This document shows positions 8,556 to 17,141 of a DNA stretch of 64,000 nucleotides, piece by piece. The notes beneath the pieces were generated by a model that saw only the letters and a list, made by a program, of their open reading frames with translations, was not told the DNA's origin and made no database searches. Source of the DNA: Phaeobacter sp. 11ANDIMAR09 (GTDB taxonomy: Bacteria; Pseudomonadota; Alphaproteobacteria; Rhodobacterales; Rhodobacteraceae); assembly GCF_001294455.1 (NCBI RefSeq), contig NZ_LIKT01000014.1, forward strand, positions 1 through 64,000, written 5' to 3'. Each line of letters starts with the position of its first letter. Position 1 is the stretch's first letter. Both the position numbers and the translations under genes were made by a program.

Positions 8556-9155
8556 TTACAGCACACGTACCTGAGTGCCGACTTTAACCAGCGGATAGAG
8601 TTGCTCAACATGCTGATTGTAAAGACCAATACAGCCTGATGAGCTTTGCCGCCCGATTTTGCGGGTGTCATGGGTTCCATGCACCAGATAGGCCGGCCAG
8701 CTGAGGTACATGGCGCGGGTTCCCAACGGGTTGCCGGGCCCACCGGGTAGTCGCCTTGGCAGGCTTGGGTCGCGTTCACGCATGGAAGCCGTCGGAGTCC
8801 AGCTGGGGTTTTCCGCTTTGCGCACCACTTTGGTGTAGCCGCGTTTGGTCAGTTCTTCCGACATCGGCACAGAGGAGGGGTAGAGGCGATAGGTTTCACC
8901 GTCGCTGCCCCAATAATGCACTGCCCGCGAAGTCACATCTGCCAACAGGCAGCCCACACCCAATTCCTCAAAATGGTCCTGCCAGCTCTGCTGCTGAAAA
9001 GAGGAGATATTGCGTTTGACCGAAGGCTGATCGGAAATCGGATCTTCACTTTGCGGGAAGGCGTCGCTCGATTGTGCCCGCAGCAATGCAGGGGTGGCAA
9101 GCGTTGCACCAAGCCCCAGAAGGGCGGCGCGGCGATGGAGAGGTTTTGAAGACAT
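8556..9155 (-). CDS. L,D-transpeptidase (YkuD-type)
   Basis: This 199-residue exported enzyme would cross-link peptidoglycan stem peptides or attach them to other envelope proteins. Residues 8-28 (HRRAALLGLGATLATPALLRA) form a signal peptide with a twin arginine, so Tat export is possible. The catalytic region contains His159 (VHGTHD) and Cys175 within SSSGCIGLYN, in the order and spacing of the LDT active site. ATG at 9155 begins the signal peptide; the frame is open further upstream but carries no signal features there. The neighbours are unrelated and the gene appears monocistronic. Confidence 0.88.
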   Translation of the reverse strand: MSSKPLHRRAALLGLGATLATPALLRAQSSDAFPQSEDPISDQPSVKRNISSFQQQSWQDHFEELGVGCLLADVTSRAVHYWGSDGETYRLYPSSVPMSEELTKRGYTKVVRKAENPSWTPTASMRERDPSLPRRLPGGPGNPLGTRAMYLSWPAYLVHGTHDTRKIGRQSSSGCIGLYNQHVEQLYPLVKVGTQVRVL

Positions 9156-9304
9156 GTTCGGGCCACACAGAGGTTTTTGGGAGGGACTGCCTACCCATAT
9201 GGGATAGGATCCAGGTGTGAAAAGACCTGGGCACATCACTTTTGCGTTTTTGACCGGATTGTTGCCGCCGTTCCCCTCAGCCGTTCCCTTCAATGGGGAA
9301 ACAA

Positions 9305-9336
9305 AAAGGAGCCCCGAATTGCTTCGGGGCTCCTTT
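9305..9336 (-). terminator. Strong terminator downstream of mmsA
   Basis: AAAGGAGCCCCGAA and TTCGGGGCTCCTTT form a perfect 14-bp stem around a 4-base loop. On the minus strand it is followed by more T residues (TTTTTG), 23 bases past the mmsA stop. Confidence 0.9.
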
Positions 9337-9358
9337 CTTTATTCATTTAAGCAAGGGG

Positions 9359-10858
9359 TTAATCCATTGCTTTAAAGTTGAATTCGCCACCCTGACGGAT
9401 GCCCGAAGGCCAGCGAGAGGTGATGGTTTTGGTGCGTGTGTAGAATTTGAACGCGTCCGGACCGTGCTGGTTCAAATCGCCAAAGGCAGATTTCTTCCAG
9501 CCGCCAAAGGTGTGATAGGCCAGTGGCACGGGGATTGGCACGTTGATGCCGATCATGCCGATGTTGATCCGGTTGGCAAAGTCACGCGCGGTGTCACCAT
9601 CGCGGGTATAGATGGCCGTACCGTTGCCATATTCGTGATCCATCGCATAGGACAGCGCTTCCTCATAGGTTTCAGCGCGCACGGTGGACAGAACCGGGCC
9701 AAAGATCTCATGCTTGTAGATGTCCATGTCAGTGGTGACATTGTCAAACAGGCTTGGACCAACAAAGAAACCTTCTTCATAGCCCTGCAGGCTGAAGTCA
9801 CGGCCATCGACAACCAGATCCGCACCCTGATCAACACCGGTCTGAACCAGGCGCTCGATGTTAGCCTTGGCAGCTGCGGTCACAACAGGACCGTAATCAA
9901 CATCATCGCCAGCCGTGTAAGGGCCAACCTTGAGGCTCTCAACGCGGGGGATCAGCTTTTCAATCAGCTTGTCCGCTGTCTCTTTTCCGACAGGAACCGC
10001 AACCGAAATGGCCATGCAGCGTTCGCCTGCCGCGCCGTAGCCTGCACCGATCAGGGCGTCAGCCGCCTGGTCGAGGTCGGCGTCGGGCATGATGATCATG
10101 TGGTTCTTGGCGCCGCCAAAGCATTGAACGCGCTTACCCTGGGCACAGCCGGTGCCGTAGATATATTCAGCAATTGGGGTGGAGCCCACAAAACCAACCG
10201 ACTGGATAGTGTCGTCAAACAGGATCGCGTCCACAGCTTCTTTGTCGCCGTTTACGACCTGGATGATGCCTTTTGGCAGGCCAGCTTCTTCCAGCAGTTC
10301 CGCCAGCATCAAAGGCACCGAGGGGTCACGCTCGGAAGGTTTGAGGATAAAGGCGTTGCCGCAAGCAATTGCTGGAGCAAACATCCACATGGGGATCATC
10401 GCTGGGAAGTTGAACGGGGTGATACCCGCGGTCACACCCAGGGCCTGACGCATGGAATACATGTCGATGCCGGGGCCGGCGCTATCGGTGAATTCACCCT
10501 TCAGCATCTGCGGCGCGCCGATGCAGTATTCTACAACTTCCAGACCACGCTGGATGTCGCCTTTGGCGTCGGGGAAAGTCTTGCCGTGCTCACGCGACAG
10601 GGTTTCGGCCAGCTTGTCCATATCGCGGTTCAAGAGGTCGACAAATTTCATCATCACACGAGCGCGACGCTGCGGATTTACTTTTTCCCAAGCGGGCTGC
10701 GCCTTGGCCGCTACGGCAACCGCATGCTCCATCTCTTCCTTGCTGGCCAGTGGGCATTTTGCCTGCACTTCGCCAGTGGCTGGGTTGAAGACGTCAGAAA
10801 AACGGCCCGAGGTGCCTTTGACGTGTTCGCCATTGATGTAATGGGTGAGTTCTTGCAT
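9359..10858 (-). CDS. mmsA: Methylmalonate-semialdehyde dehydrogenase (CoA-acylating)
   Basis: This 499-residue aldehyde dehydrogenase converts methylmalonate or malonate semialdehyde to propionyl- or acetyl-CoA in valine, inositol and beta-alanine breakdown. GNAFILKPSERDPSVP and FVGSTPIAEYIY mark the NAD fold. The catalytic cysteine is Cys281 in GAAGERCMAIS. The GAKNHMIIMPDAD block is typical of MmsA and distinguishes it from ordinary ALDHs. AGGAGG precedes the ATG by nine bases. The gene diverges from a LysR regulator that probably controls it, and it ends at a strong terminator. Confidence 0.95.
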   Translation of the reverse strand: MQELTHYINGEHVKGTSGRFSDVFNPATGEVQAKCPLASKEEMEHAVAVAAKAQPAWEKVNPQRRARVMMKFVDLLNRDMDKLAETLSREHGKTFPDAKGDIQRGLEVVEYCIGAPQMLKGEFTDSAGPGIDMYSMRQALGVTAGITPFNFPAMIPMWMFAPAIACGNAFILKPSERDPSVPLMLAELLEEAGLPKGIIQVVNGDKEAVDAILFDDTIQSVGFVGSTPIAEYIYGTGCAQGKRVQCFGGAKNHMIIMPDADLDQAADALIGAGYGAAGERCMAISVAVPVGKETADKLIEKLIPRVESLKVGPYTAGDDVDYGPVVTAAAKANIERLVQTGVDQGADLVVDGRDFSLQGYEEGFFVGPSLFDNVTTDMDIYKHEIFGPVLSTVRAETYEEALSYAMDHEYGNGTAIYTRDGDTARDFANRINIGMIGINVPIPVPLAYHTFGGWKKSAFGDLNQHGPDAFKFYTRTKTITSRWPSGIRQGGEFNFKAMD

Positions 10859-11005
10859 CTGAAAAAACCTCCTCTTGATCAGTTGGCCAAAGCTTAGTCT
10901 TGCAAAAAGAGGTGGAAAAGGGGAAAGATTTCAAAGAGGATTTGCAAGAACGCAAATGGTTAACGGGGTGGAAAACTCCTGGATCAAACTGAGGGGACCG
11001 TGCAG

Positions 11006-11902
11006 ATGGATGCTCAATGGGATGATATGAAAGTGTTTTTGGCGGTAGCCCGTGAAGCCAGCCTGTCTGGTGCCGGGCGTATCTTAAAAATGGATCCCGC
11101 CACTGTTGGCCGGCGTATTGCCCGGTTTGAAGCTGCATTGGAAACCCCGCTTTTTGTCAAATCCCCACAGGGCTATGCGCTGAGCGCGGCAGGGGACCGG
11201 CTTTTGGTGCATGCGGAGGCAGCTGAACAGGCCATGCGCGCCGGGGCCGAGGCGCTTACCGGGCCTAGTGATACCCTGTCCGGGCAGATCCGCATTGGGG
11301 CGCCGGATGGCAGCGCCAATTACATCCTGCCGCAGGTCTGTGCCCAAATCTGCGAGGAACACCCGGATCTGGACATCCAGATTGTGGCCTTGCCTCGGGT
11401 GATCAATCTCAGCCGCCGGGAGGCGGATATGGCAGTGACGGTCAGTGCACCCACGGCAGGGCAGCTCTTGGTGCAGAAACTGACCGATTACAAACTGCAC
11501 ATGGTGGGCTCGCACCACTATCTGCGCAAACATCCCCCGATCAAAAAGCTCGAAGACCTCAAGGGCCACAAAATGATCGGTTATATCCCGGACATGATCT
11601 TTGATCAGGAGCTGGATTATATCAGCAATCTTGGGATCGAGCGGGTGGCGCTGGCCTCCAATTCAGTTTCGGTACAGATTAAGCTGGCGGCCCAGGGCAC
11701 GGCGCTCTGTGTGGCGCATGATTTCTCGCTGCCTGCGCACCGGATGCTGCGCAAAGTCCTGACCGATAAAATCAGCCTGACCCGCAGTTTCTATCTGGTG
11801 CGCCATCAGGGCGATCAACGCAGTGAGCGGCTCAACCGTTTTGCCCGCGCCCTGACCAAGGGCATCCGCGACGAGGTGGCCCGGCTGGAGGCCTTGACTT
11901 GA
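11006..11902 (+). CDS. LysR-family regulator, divergent from mmsA
   Basis: This encodes 298 residues. The N-terminal winged helix occupies residues 1-60 and contains LSGAGRILKMDPATVGRRIARFE. The periplasmic-binding-like effector domain starts near residue 90. ATG at 11006 is favoured over GTG at 11000 because GAGGGG lies nine bases before it. It shares a 147-base intergenic region with mmsA, the usual arrangement of a LysR regulator and its target. A TTAACGG element near 10959 lies in that region. The effector is unknown. Confidence 0.9.
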   Translation: MDAQWDDMKVFLAVAREASLSGAGRILKMDPATVGRRIARFEAALETPLFVKSPQGYALSAAGDRLLVHAEAAEQAMRAGAEALTGPSDTLSGQIRIGAPDGSANYILPQVCAQICEEHPDLDIQIVALPRVINLSRREADMAVTVSAPTAGQLLVQKLTDYKLHMVGSHHYLRKHPPIKKLEDLKGHKMIGYIPDMIFDQELDYISNLGIERVALASNSVSVQIKLAAQGTALCVAHDFSLPAHRMLRKVLTDKISLTRSFYLVRHQGDQRSERLNRFARALTKGIRDEVARLEALT

Positions 11903-11957
11903 CGCGGCGTTGCGGCAACGCTTGGGAATACGACATAAAATTACCAAAGGAGCACAT

Positions 11958-12392
11958 ATGCTGGTTCAATTGATTCTGAAATCCAAGGCGGGTGCCGCAG
12001 TTGTGACCGTGGCCCCAGATGCGTCCGTTGCTGATGCAGCAGCTCTGCTTTCGGACAAGGGGATCGGTACGGTGGTTGTTTCTTCTGATGGCCAAACAGC
12101 CGACGGCATCCTGTCAGAGCGTGACATCGTCCGGGAGCTGGGCACCAGTGGCTCGGGTTGTCTGCAAAAACCTGTGAGCGCCTATATGACCACAAAGCTG
12201 GTGACATGCTCCAGCCAATCCAATGTCGAGGACATCCTGAAACAGATGACCGAAGGGCGTTTCCGCCACATGCCAGTGGTTGAAGAGGGCAAGATGGTTG
12301 GCCTGGTCTCCCTGGGGGACGTGGTCAAGGCGCAGCTGGCAGAAATCGCCATGGAAAAAGACGCGCTGGAAGGCATGATCATGGGGCATTGA
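11958..12392 (+). CDS. CBS-domain pair protein
   Basis: This 144-residue protein is almost entirely one Bateman module, with two CBS motifs at about residues 10-65 (ILSERDIVRELG) and 75-130 (MPVVEEGKMVGLVSLGDVVKA). Such modules bind adenine nucleotides and report energy state. AAAGGAG precedes the ATG by eight bases. It is transcribed in the same direction as the LysR gene 56 bases upstream. Stand-alone CBS proteins are common in this group; the partner is unknown. Confidence 0.88.
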   Translation: MLVQLILKSKAGAAVVTVAPDASVADAAALLSDKGIGTVVVSSDGQTADGILSERDIVRELGTSGSGCLQKPVSAYMTTKLVTCSSQSNVEDILKQMTEGRFRHMPVVEEGKMVGLVSLGDVVKAQLAEIAMEKDALEGMIMGH

Positions 12393-12659
12393 TCCCTGGA
12401 CGTCTATCCTGCACCCCGATCTGGCATCATGGCTGCGACTGCAGGGGCTCTGCCCTCGTATGAACCGGATGTTTGCGGGCCCTGGAACGCTCGGGGCAGG
12501 GCTAGCTCTGTCTGAGCGTCACAAGGAACGTAGGGTCGCGACCAGATGACGCGCAGGAATGGCGCTCTGCGTATTTTCCCCCTCTTGCATCCCTAGGGCT
12601 TAGGCTGTTTGGTCTGGGCCATAGCTTAGACAGAAACTGCGAATTGTCAGGAGGGGCCA

Positions 12660-13160
12660 ATGACGCGTATCGGCTTGTATCCAGGGACTTTTGATCCCAT
12701 CACTTTGGGTCACATCGATATTATTCGCCGCGCAAGTGCGTTGGTGGATAAACTGGTCATTGGGGTTGCGATCAATCGCGACAAGGGGCCGCTGTTCTCG
12801 CTGGAAGAACGAGTCGCCATGATCAAGGCGGAATGTGCGGAACTGAGCGCCGAGACCGGCACCGAGATCGTGGTGCATCCCTTTGAAAACTTGCTGATTG
12901 ATTGTGCCCGCGACGTGGGCGCTCAGATCATCGTGCGGGGGCTGCGTGCTGTTGCAGACTTTGAGTATGAATACCAGATGGTTGGCATGAACCGGGTGCT
13001 CGACAGTTCGGTCGAAACCGTGTTTTTGATGGCAGAGGCGCGGCACCAGGCCATTGCTTCCAAACTGGTCAAGGAAATCGCCCGGTTGGATGGGGATGTT
13101 TCCAGCTTTGTCACGCCGCAGGTGCTCGCGCAGCTGAAAAAGCAGCTGGGAAAAACCTGA
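12660..13160 (+). CDS. coaD: Phosphopantetheine adenylyltransferase
   Basis: This 166-residue enzyme performs the penultimate step of coenzyme A synthesis, joining 4'-phosphopantetheine and ATP. The nucleotidyltransferase motif GTFDPITLGHIDII is at residues 9-22. RGLRAVADFEYEYQM and SKLVKEIARL match the substrate-binding and C-terminal ATP motifs of CoaD. AGGAGG precedes the ATG. The 267 bases upstream hold no recognisable gene and presumably its promoter. Confidence 0.96.
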   Translation: MTRIGLYPGTFDPITLGHIDIIRRASALVDKLVIGVAINRDKGPLFSLEERVAMIKAECAELSAETGTEIVVHPFENLLIDCARDVGAQIIVRGLRAVADFEYEYQMVGMNRVLDSSVETVFLMAEARHQAIASKLVKEIARLDGDVSSFVTPQVLAQLKKQLGKT

Positions 13161-13202
13161 GGGTTCACCAATCTGGCCGCAACTGGTCTAAAACAGTCGT
13201 TC

Positions 13203-13240
13203 AAAGGCGTGGCGCATCTGCAGCCGCGCCTTTTTATTTT
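13203..13240 (+). terminator. Terminator of coaD
   Basis: AAAGGCGTGGC and GCCGCGCCTTT form an 11-bp stem with one G-T pair, followed by TTTTTATTTT. It lies 43 bases after the coaD stop. Confidence 0.85.
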
Positions 13241-13294
13241 GACGGGCAGGAGCTGACCTGCCGTCTCGTTGCGGGCGCCACCTCCGGCGGGCTG

Positions 13295-13438
13295 CTATCG
13301 CCAAAAGGCGATCCAATCCATCAGTTCATACATTTTTTTGGCCAGGAACAGCAGGTTCGTCCCGTCGGCAAGAAACAGATCGGCAAGGATACCAAGGACC
13401 AACAATAGGCCAAGCCAGTTTGCAATTTTCGGTGTCAT
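13295..13438 (-). CDS. 47-residue membrane protein downstream of gap
   Basis: On the minus strand, ATG at 13438 opens a 47-residue frame. Residues about 5-24 (IANWLGLLLVLGILADLFLA) form one membrane helix. A leucine-rich amphipathic region and a final MDWIAFWR follow. I recall short proteins ending in a similar WxAFWR motif beside gap in related genomes, so I believe it is real, but it has no known role. It lies 21 bases beyond the gap terminator in the same direction, so read-through or its own promoter would be needed. It is too short for default gene callers. Confidence 0.6.
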   Translation of the reverse strand: MTPKIANWLGLLLVLGILADLFLADGTNLLFLAKKMYELMDWIAFWR

Positions 13439-13450
13439 GGGGTCTCGCCA

Positions 13451-13486
13451 AAAAGAAACACCCGCTCAGATATGCCTGAGCGGGTG
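13451..13486 (-). terminator. Terminator of gap
   Basis: CACCCGCTCAG (13459-13469) and CTGAGCGGGTG (13476-13486) are perfectly complementary. On the minus strand the stem is followed by TTTCTTTTT. It lies 53 bases after the gap stop codon. Confidence 0.9.
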
Positions 13487-13539
13487 AAAAATCTCAAGAG
13501 TGTCTTGGCCTTAGCCAGAAACTACCAGGCCTTGGCGCC

Positions 13540-14541
13540 TTAGCTCAGGCGACCCATCGCAACAGCGACATCGGCCATGCGGCAGCTAAAGCCCCACTCG
13601 TTGTCATACCAGGCCAGAACACGTACCAAACGGCCGCCGATGACCTTGGTCTGGTCGGCTGCAAAGATCGAGCTCTCTTCGGTGTGGTTGAAATCGGTGG
13701 AGACCAGTTTTTCTTCGGTGTAGCCCAATACGCCCTTCATTGACCCTGAGGCCGCTTCGGCGATTGCCGTATTCACCTGCTCTTCGGTGACGCCTTTTTG
13801 CGCCACAAAGGTCAGATCAACTGCAGATACATTTGGCGTTGGCACACGAACAGCTGACCCGTCCAGCTTGCCCTTCAGGGCTGGCAGCACTTCACCCAGG
13901 GCCTTGGCGGCACCGGTGGAGGTGGGGATCATCGACATGGCTGCGGCGCGGGCGCGATACAGATCATCGTGACGGCGGTCCAGGGTGGGCTGGTCCCCAG
14001 TGTAGGCGTGGATGGTGGTCATGATGCCGGATTCAATGCCAAAGGCATCGTTCAGCACCTTGGCAACCGGGGCCAGGCAGTTGGTGGTGCAAGAGCCGTT
14101 GGAGATCATGGTGTGACCCGTCTCCAGCTCATTGTCGTTGACGCCAAAGACAATGGTCTTGTCGACGTTTTTGCCGGGGGCGGAAAGCAGAACCTTGCCT
14201 GCGCCGCGCGCCAGATGCGCCTTGGCCTTTTCACCGTCGTTGAATTTGCCGGTACATTCCAGAACCACGTCACAGCCGGACCAGTCCAGCGCGTCCATGT
14301 CATAGGTCGAGAACATCTGCATGTCGCCGCGACCCAGATTCAAGGTGCCTTCGCCGACGGTGACTTCATTTGGGAAGCGACCATGCACAGAGTCGTATTT
14401 GATCAGGTGAGCTGCTGTGTCCAGCGGGCCGGTCGCGTTGACTTTGACAACTTCGATATCATCGCGCCCCGAGGCGGCAATGTGTGACAGGGTGCAGCGG
14501 CCGATGCGGCCAAAACCGTTGATCCCGACTTTGATGGTCAT
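13540..14541 (-). CDS. gap: Glyceraldehyde-3-phosphate dehydrogenase
   Basis: This 333-residue enzyme oxidises and phosphorylates glyceraldehyde 3-phosphate. INGFGRIGR near the N-terminus binds NAD. Cys151 in ISNGSCTTNCLAP is the catalytic thiol and HAYTGDQ contains its partner histidine. The end WYDNEWGFSCR is family-typical. ATG at 14541 was chosen because GGAG lies eight bases before it; the longer frame adds only atypical residues. Upstream lie several CGYTAAC-type sites, suggesting control by a LacI-type carbon regulator. Confidence 0.96.
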   Translation of the reverse strand: MTIKVGINGFGRIGRCTLSHIAASGRDDIEVVKVNATGPLDTAAHLIKYDSVHGRFPNEVTVGEGTLNLGRGDMQMFSTYDMDALDWSGCDVVLECTGKFNDGEKAKAHLARGAGKVLLSAPGKNVDKTIVFGVNDNELETGHTMISNGSCTTNCLAPVAKVLNDAFGIESGIMTTIHAYTGDQPTLDRRHDDLYRARAAAMSMIPTSTGAAKALGEVLPALKGKLDGSAVRVPTPNVSAVDLTFVAQKGVTEEQVNTAIAEAASGSMKGVLGYTEEKLVSTDFNHTEESSIFAADQTKVIGGRLVRVLAWYDNEWGFSCRMADVAVAMGRLS

Positions 14542-14631
14542 GAGCATGTCTCCAGGCGAGCTAATCTTGCCGTCGCGTATAGACGTCATTGGTTTCCTGC
14601 TAAAGGGGCAAATATGACGAAAACACAGCCT

Positions 14632-14719
14632 GTTAGCGCAAAACCTCCCCGGTGGCGTTAACGGTTTGCCCCGGTGGCGTTAACGGAAATAATGCTCTGC
14701 GGCTCGGTGGCGCTAACGC
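14632..14719. promoter_or_regulatory. Cluster of CG-centred repeats ahead of gap
   Basis: Three copies of a 15-base element (CGGTGGCGTTAACGG and close variants) start at 14650, 14672 and 14705, that is 22 and 33 bases apart or two and three helical turns. A fourth, inverted half, GTTAGCGC, begins at 14634. The CGYTAAC core resembles half of the CG-centred palindromes bound by LacI-family regulators, and CceR of Rhodobacter is a candidate. The cluster starts about 90 bases upstream of the gap ATG and also lies 67 bases ahead of the divergent DUF808 gene. Confidence 0.55.
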
Positions 14720-14785
14720 TTGTCTCCGCGCGCAGATCGGGTAGGTTGCAGGGAATTATTCTGCCGGGGAAAAGGGTATTTCGAC

Positions 14786-15733
14786 ATGAGCGGTTTGCTG
14801 GCCTTATTGGATGACGTCGCAGGCATTGCCAAAGTGGCGGCAGCTTCGGTGGATGATGTCGCGGCTGCGGCAGGCAAGGCCGGGGCCAAGACTGCCGGCG
14901 TGATCATTGATGATGCCGCAGTGACGCCGAAATATGTGCAGGGTTTTGCGCCTGCGCGCGAATTGCCGATCATCTGGCGCATCACGCGCGGCTCGCTGTT
15001 TAACAAACTGATCTTGCTAATGCCTGTGGCAATGCTCTTGGCCAATTTTGCCCCCTGGGCGATCACGCCGTTATTGATGCTTGGGGGCAGTTACCTGTGC
15101 TTTGAAGGGGCCGAGAAAGTTTTTCACGTGCTCTTTCCCCATGCCAGCCACGAGATTGAGCAGGACATGAGCATCAAGGACCCCGGCCATCTGGAAGAGC
15201 AGAAGATCAAAGGCGCCATCAAGACCGACTTTATTCTGTCAGCCGAGATCATGACGATTGCGCTGGCTGCGATCGAAGCTCCGAATGTCTGGATGCAGGC
15301 GGCGACGCTTGCGGTGGTTGCCATTGGTGTGACTGTGGCGGTCTATGGATCTGTGGCGGTGATTGTCAAAATGGATGACGTCGGCCTGTTTCTTGCAGGG
15401 AATGCGCCGACCCCCATCGGGCGCGGTCTGGGCCGTGGCTTGGTCAAATTTATGCCTGTGTTGATGTGGATCCTCTCTGTGGTGGGCACCGCAGCAATGC
15501 TCTGGGTGGGCGGTTCGATCATCATTCATGGGCTGGAGGTTCTGGGCTTTAGCTGGTTGGGTCACCACATCCATGATTGGGCCTATGCGGTCGGTCATAT
15601 GGTGCCAGAGGCCTGGACCGGGTTTGTGGAATGGAGCGCCAAGGCCGCCATGGATGGTGTTTTTGGTGTTGCCCTTGGATTTGTGCTGATACCGGCTGTC
15701 TTGGCCTTGTCGCGGTTCTTTGCCAAAGGCTGA
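14786..15733 (+). CDS. DUF808 (YedI-like) inner-membrane protein
   Basis: This encodes 315 residues. The start MSGLLALLDDVAGIAKVAAASVDD and the later VTPKYVQGF are the recognisable DUF808 signature. At least six hydrophobic segments follow. The function of the family is not known. ATG at 14786 matches the conserved family N-terminus, although its ribosome binding site is weak and the frame stays open upstream. The gene is divergent from gap. Confidence 0.88.
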   Translation: MSGLLALLDDVAGIAKVAAASVDDVAAAAGKAGAKTAGVIIDDAAVTPKYVQGFAPARELPIIWRITRGSLFNKLILLMPVAMLLANFAPWAITPLLMLGGSYLCFEGAEKVFHVLFPHASHEIEQDMSIKDPGHLEEQKIKGAIKTDFILSAEIMTIALAAIEAPNVWMQAATLAVVAIGVTVAVYGSVAVIVKMDDVGLFLAGNAPTPIGRGLGRGLVKFMPVLMWILSVVGTAAMLWVGGSIIIHGLEVLGFSWLGHHIHDWAYAVGHMVPEAWTGFVEWSAKAAMDGVFGVALGFVLIPAVLALSRFFAKG

Positions 15734-15773
15734 TCAGGAATGCCTGCAATTTATGAATTTTGGGAGACATTAG

Positions 15774-16595
15774 ATGGTATTGGACTGGGTCAGAGGAAAA
15801 CTCCGGGCGCGGCGCGGCAATCGCATTCACAAACGTCCCGCCGTTGAGACGCCCTTGGGCTTCAAATTCATCGGCCCCGAGGTGATGCAATCAGGTGGTT
15901 TTGAAGAAGAAGAAACCAAGCTGATTCAAAGTTTCCTGTCTCGCGCAGACCTCTTCGTGAATATCGGTGCTAACTATGGCTACTATGTCTGCCTGGCACA
16001 GAGCATGGGCGTTCCTGCCATTGCAGTTGAGCCGGTGCCTGACAATGTCAGCCTATTGCGCAAAAACCTGGAACTGAACGGGTATGAAAATGGTGCCACA
16101 GTCCACGCCAATGCCTGTGGCGGCGAAACCGGGCAGGCCGAGATTTTTGGCGTCGGCACGGGGGCCTCTTTGGTTCAGGGCTGGGCGCGCAATCCCAAGA
16201 GCCTGTCCTTCAAGGTGGATATCCGGCGCATCGACGATCTGATTCCCACGGCAGCCCTTACCCAACGCAGTTTCTTTCTGATCGATGTCGAAGGTTTCGA
16301 GCTGGAGGTTCTGAAAGGCGCTCAGGGTATCTTTGATGCGGAGCAAAAGCCGGTCTTCATGATTGAGAGTGGTCTGTCGGATCACCGCGCCAGTGGTGAG
16401 CTGAATAAGGATTTTCTGGCCGTTTTTGATATCTTCTCTGAGCAGGGCTATAAGATCTACAGGGTCGAAGACCTGACCATCCCAGTTGAGCGAGACATCA
16501 TCGTAGCGAGCTTGGAGCAGGGGCAGGATCTGCTACAGGGTTTGAATTTTTTGATGGTTCACGAAACCTTTGATTTGGCCTCATATGCGAAATAA
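15774..16595 (+). CDS. FkbM-family SAM-dependent methyltransferase
   Basis: This encodes 273 residues. FVNIGANYGYYVCLAQ is the SAM-binding loop and AVEPVPDNVSLLRKNLELNG the second motif. The later LIDVEGFELEVLKGA is characteristic of FkbM methyltransferases, which methylate sugars or polyketide hydroxyls. The substrate cannot be deduced, because no glycan or secondary-metabolite cluster is adjacent. It follows DUF808 after 40 bases in the same direction and may be co-transcribed with it. Confidence 0.88.
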   Translation: MVLDWVRGKLRARRGNRIHKRPAVETPLGFKFIGPEVMQSGGFEEEETKLIQSFLSRADLFVNIGANYGYYVCLAQSMGVPAIAVEPVPDNVSLLRKNLELNGYENGATVHANACGGETGQAEIFGVGTGASLVQGWARNPKSLSFKVDIRRIDDLIPTAALTQRSFFLIDVEGFELEVLKGAQGIFDAEQKPVFMIESGLSDHRASGELNKDFLAVFDIFSEQGYKIYRVEDLTIPVERDIIVASLEQGQDLLQGLNFLMVHETFDLASYAK

Positions 16596-16678
16596 TTTAC
16601 TGGCTCGTGGACCGCGTTTTTGACCACGCGGTCTGCTGAACTCCGCGTCAGTGCTCGCTTTAGATTTCCGCGCATAAG

Positions 16679-17095
16679 ATGACCAATCCCCCAAGAAAAC
16701 CAATAATCCGGGTTCTATCGGGACCTTCGCCGACCCAATTGGGGGGGAATGAAGCTGTGTTAGGCGGAGTAGCATCGCCGATTTCTGCTCTGAGTAGAGC
16801 CGCCGATCAGATGCCTTTGGATGCAGATCAGTTGAAGGGATTTTTGCACTTTCGCCTGGCCACGGCCAAAGCCGCAGCAGGGCGGGCAGGGTGGTTTGGG
16901 GGACGTTTGTACAACAGGATTTCAGGAGAAAGCCCCGACTATATTCCCTTGTCCGGCACCCATTTGAGGCAGGCTTTTCTCGCCATGCGCATTGAACCAC
17001 CAGAGATCGTTGTGGCACGCGGTGAGTATGAGTTTCGGGTGGACTATGCGCGGAAGGCTCTCACTGCGTTAAACGAAGACAAAGAGCAGACATGA
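16679..17095 (+). CDS. Hypothetical protein, 138 residues
   Basis: The open frame runs from ATG at 16679 to TGA at 17093-17095. The product has no signal peptide or membrane segment and is fairly basic in the middle (FRLATAKAAAGRAGWFGGRLYNR). It ends in EFRVDYARKALTALNEDKEQT. I do not recognise a family. No clear ribosome binding site precedes the ATG, and the gene begins 84 bases after the FkbM gene. The alternative is a chance frame in a 0.5-kb gap, but residue composition in the second half looks protein-like. Confidence 0.45.
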   Translation: MTNPPRKPIIRVLSGPSPTQLGGNEAVLGGVASPISALSRAADQMPLDADQLKGFLHFRLATAKAAAGRAGWFGGRLYNRISGESPDYIPLSGTHLRQAFLAMRIEPPEIVVARGEYEFRVDYARKALTALNEDKEQT

Positions 17096-17116
17096 AAAAG
17101 GGCGCCATTGGCGCCC
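17096..17116 (-). terminator. Terminator of tkt
   Basis: GGGCGCC and GGCGCCC pair across a three-base loop at 17100-17116. TTTTT follows on the minus strand. It lies 25 bases past the tkt stop and abuts the stop codon of the opposing hypothetical gene. Confidence 0.85.
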
Positions 17117-17141
17117 CTTCTTGTTCTGACATGTGCAGGGC

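Noticed and set aside
9293-10897. 534-residue plus-strand open frame opposite mmsA
   Set aside because: It is an antisense shadow of mmsA, which has full family motifs, a good ribosome binding site and a terminator.
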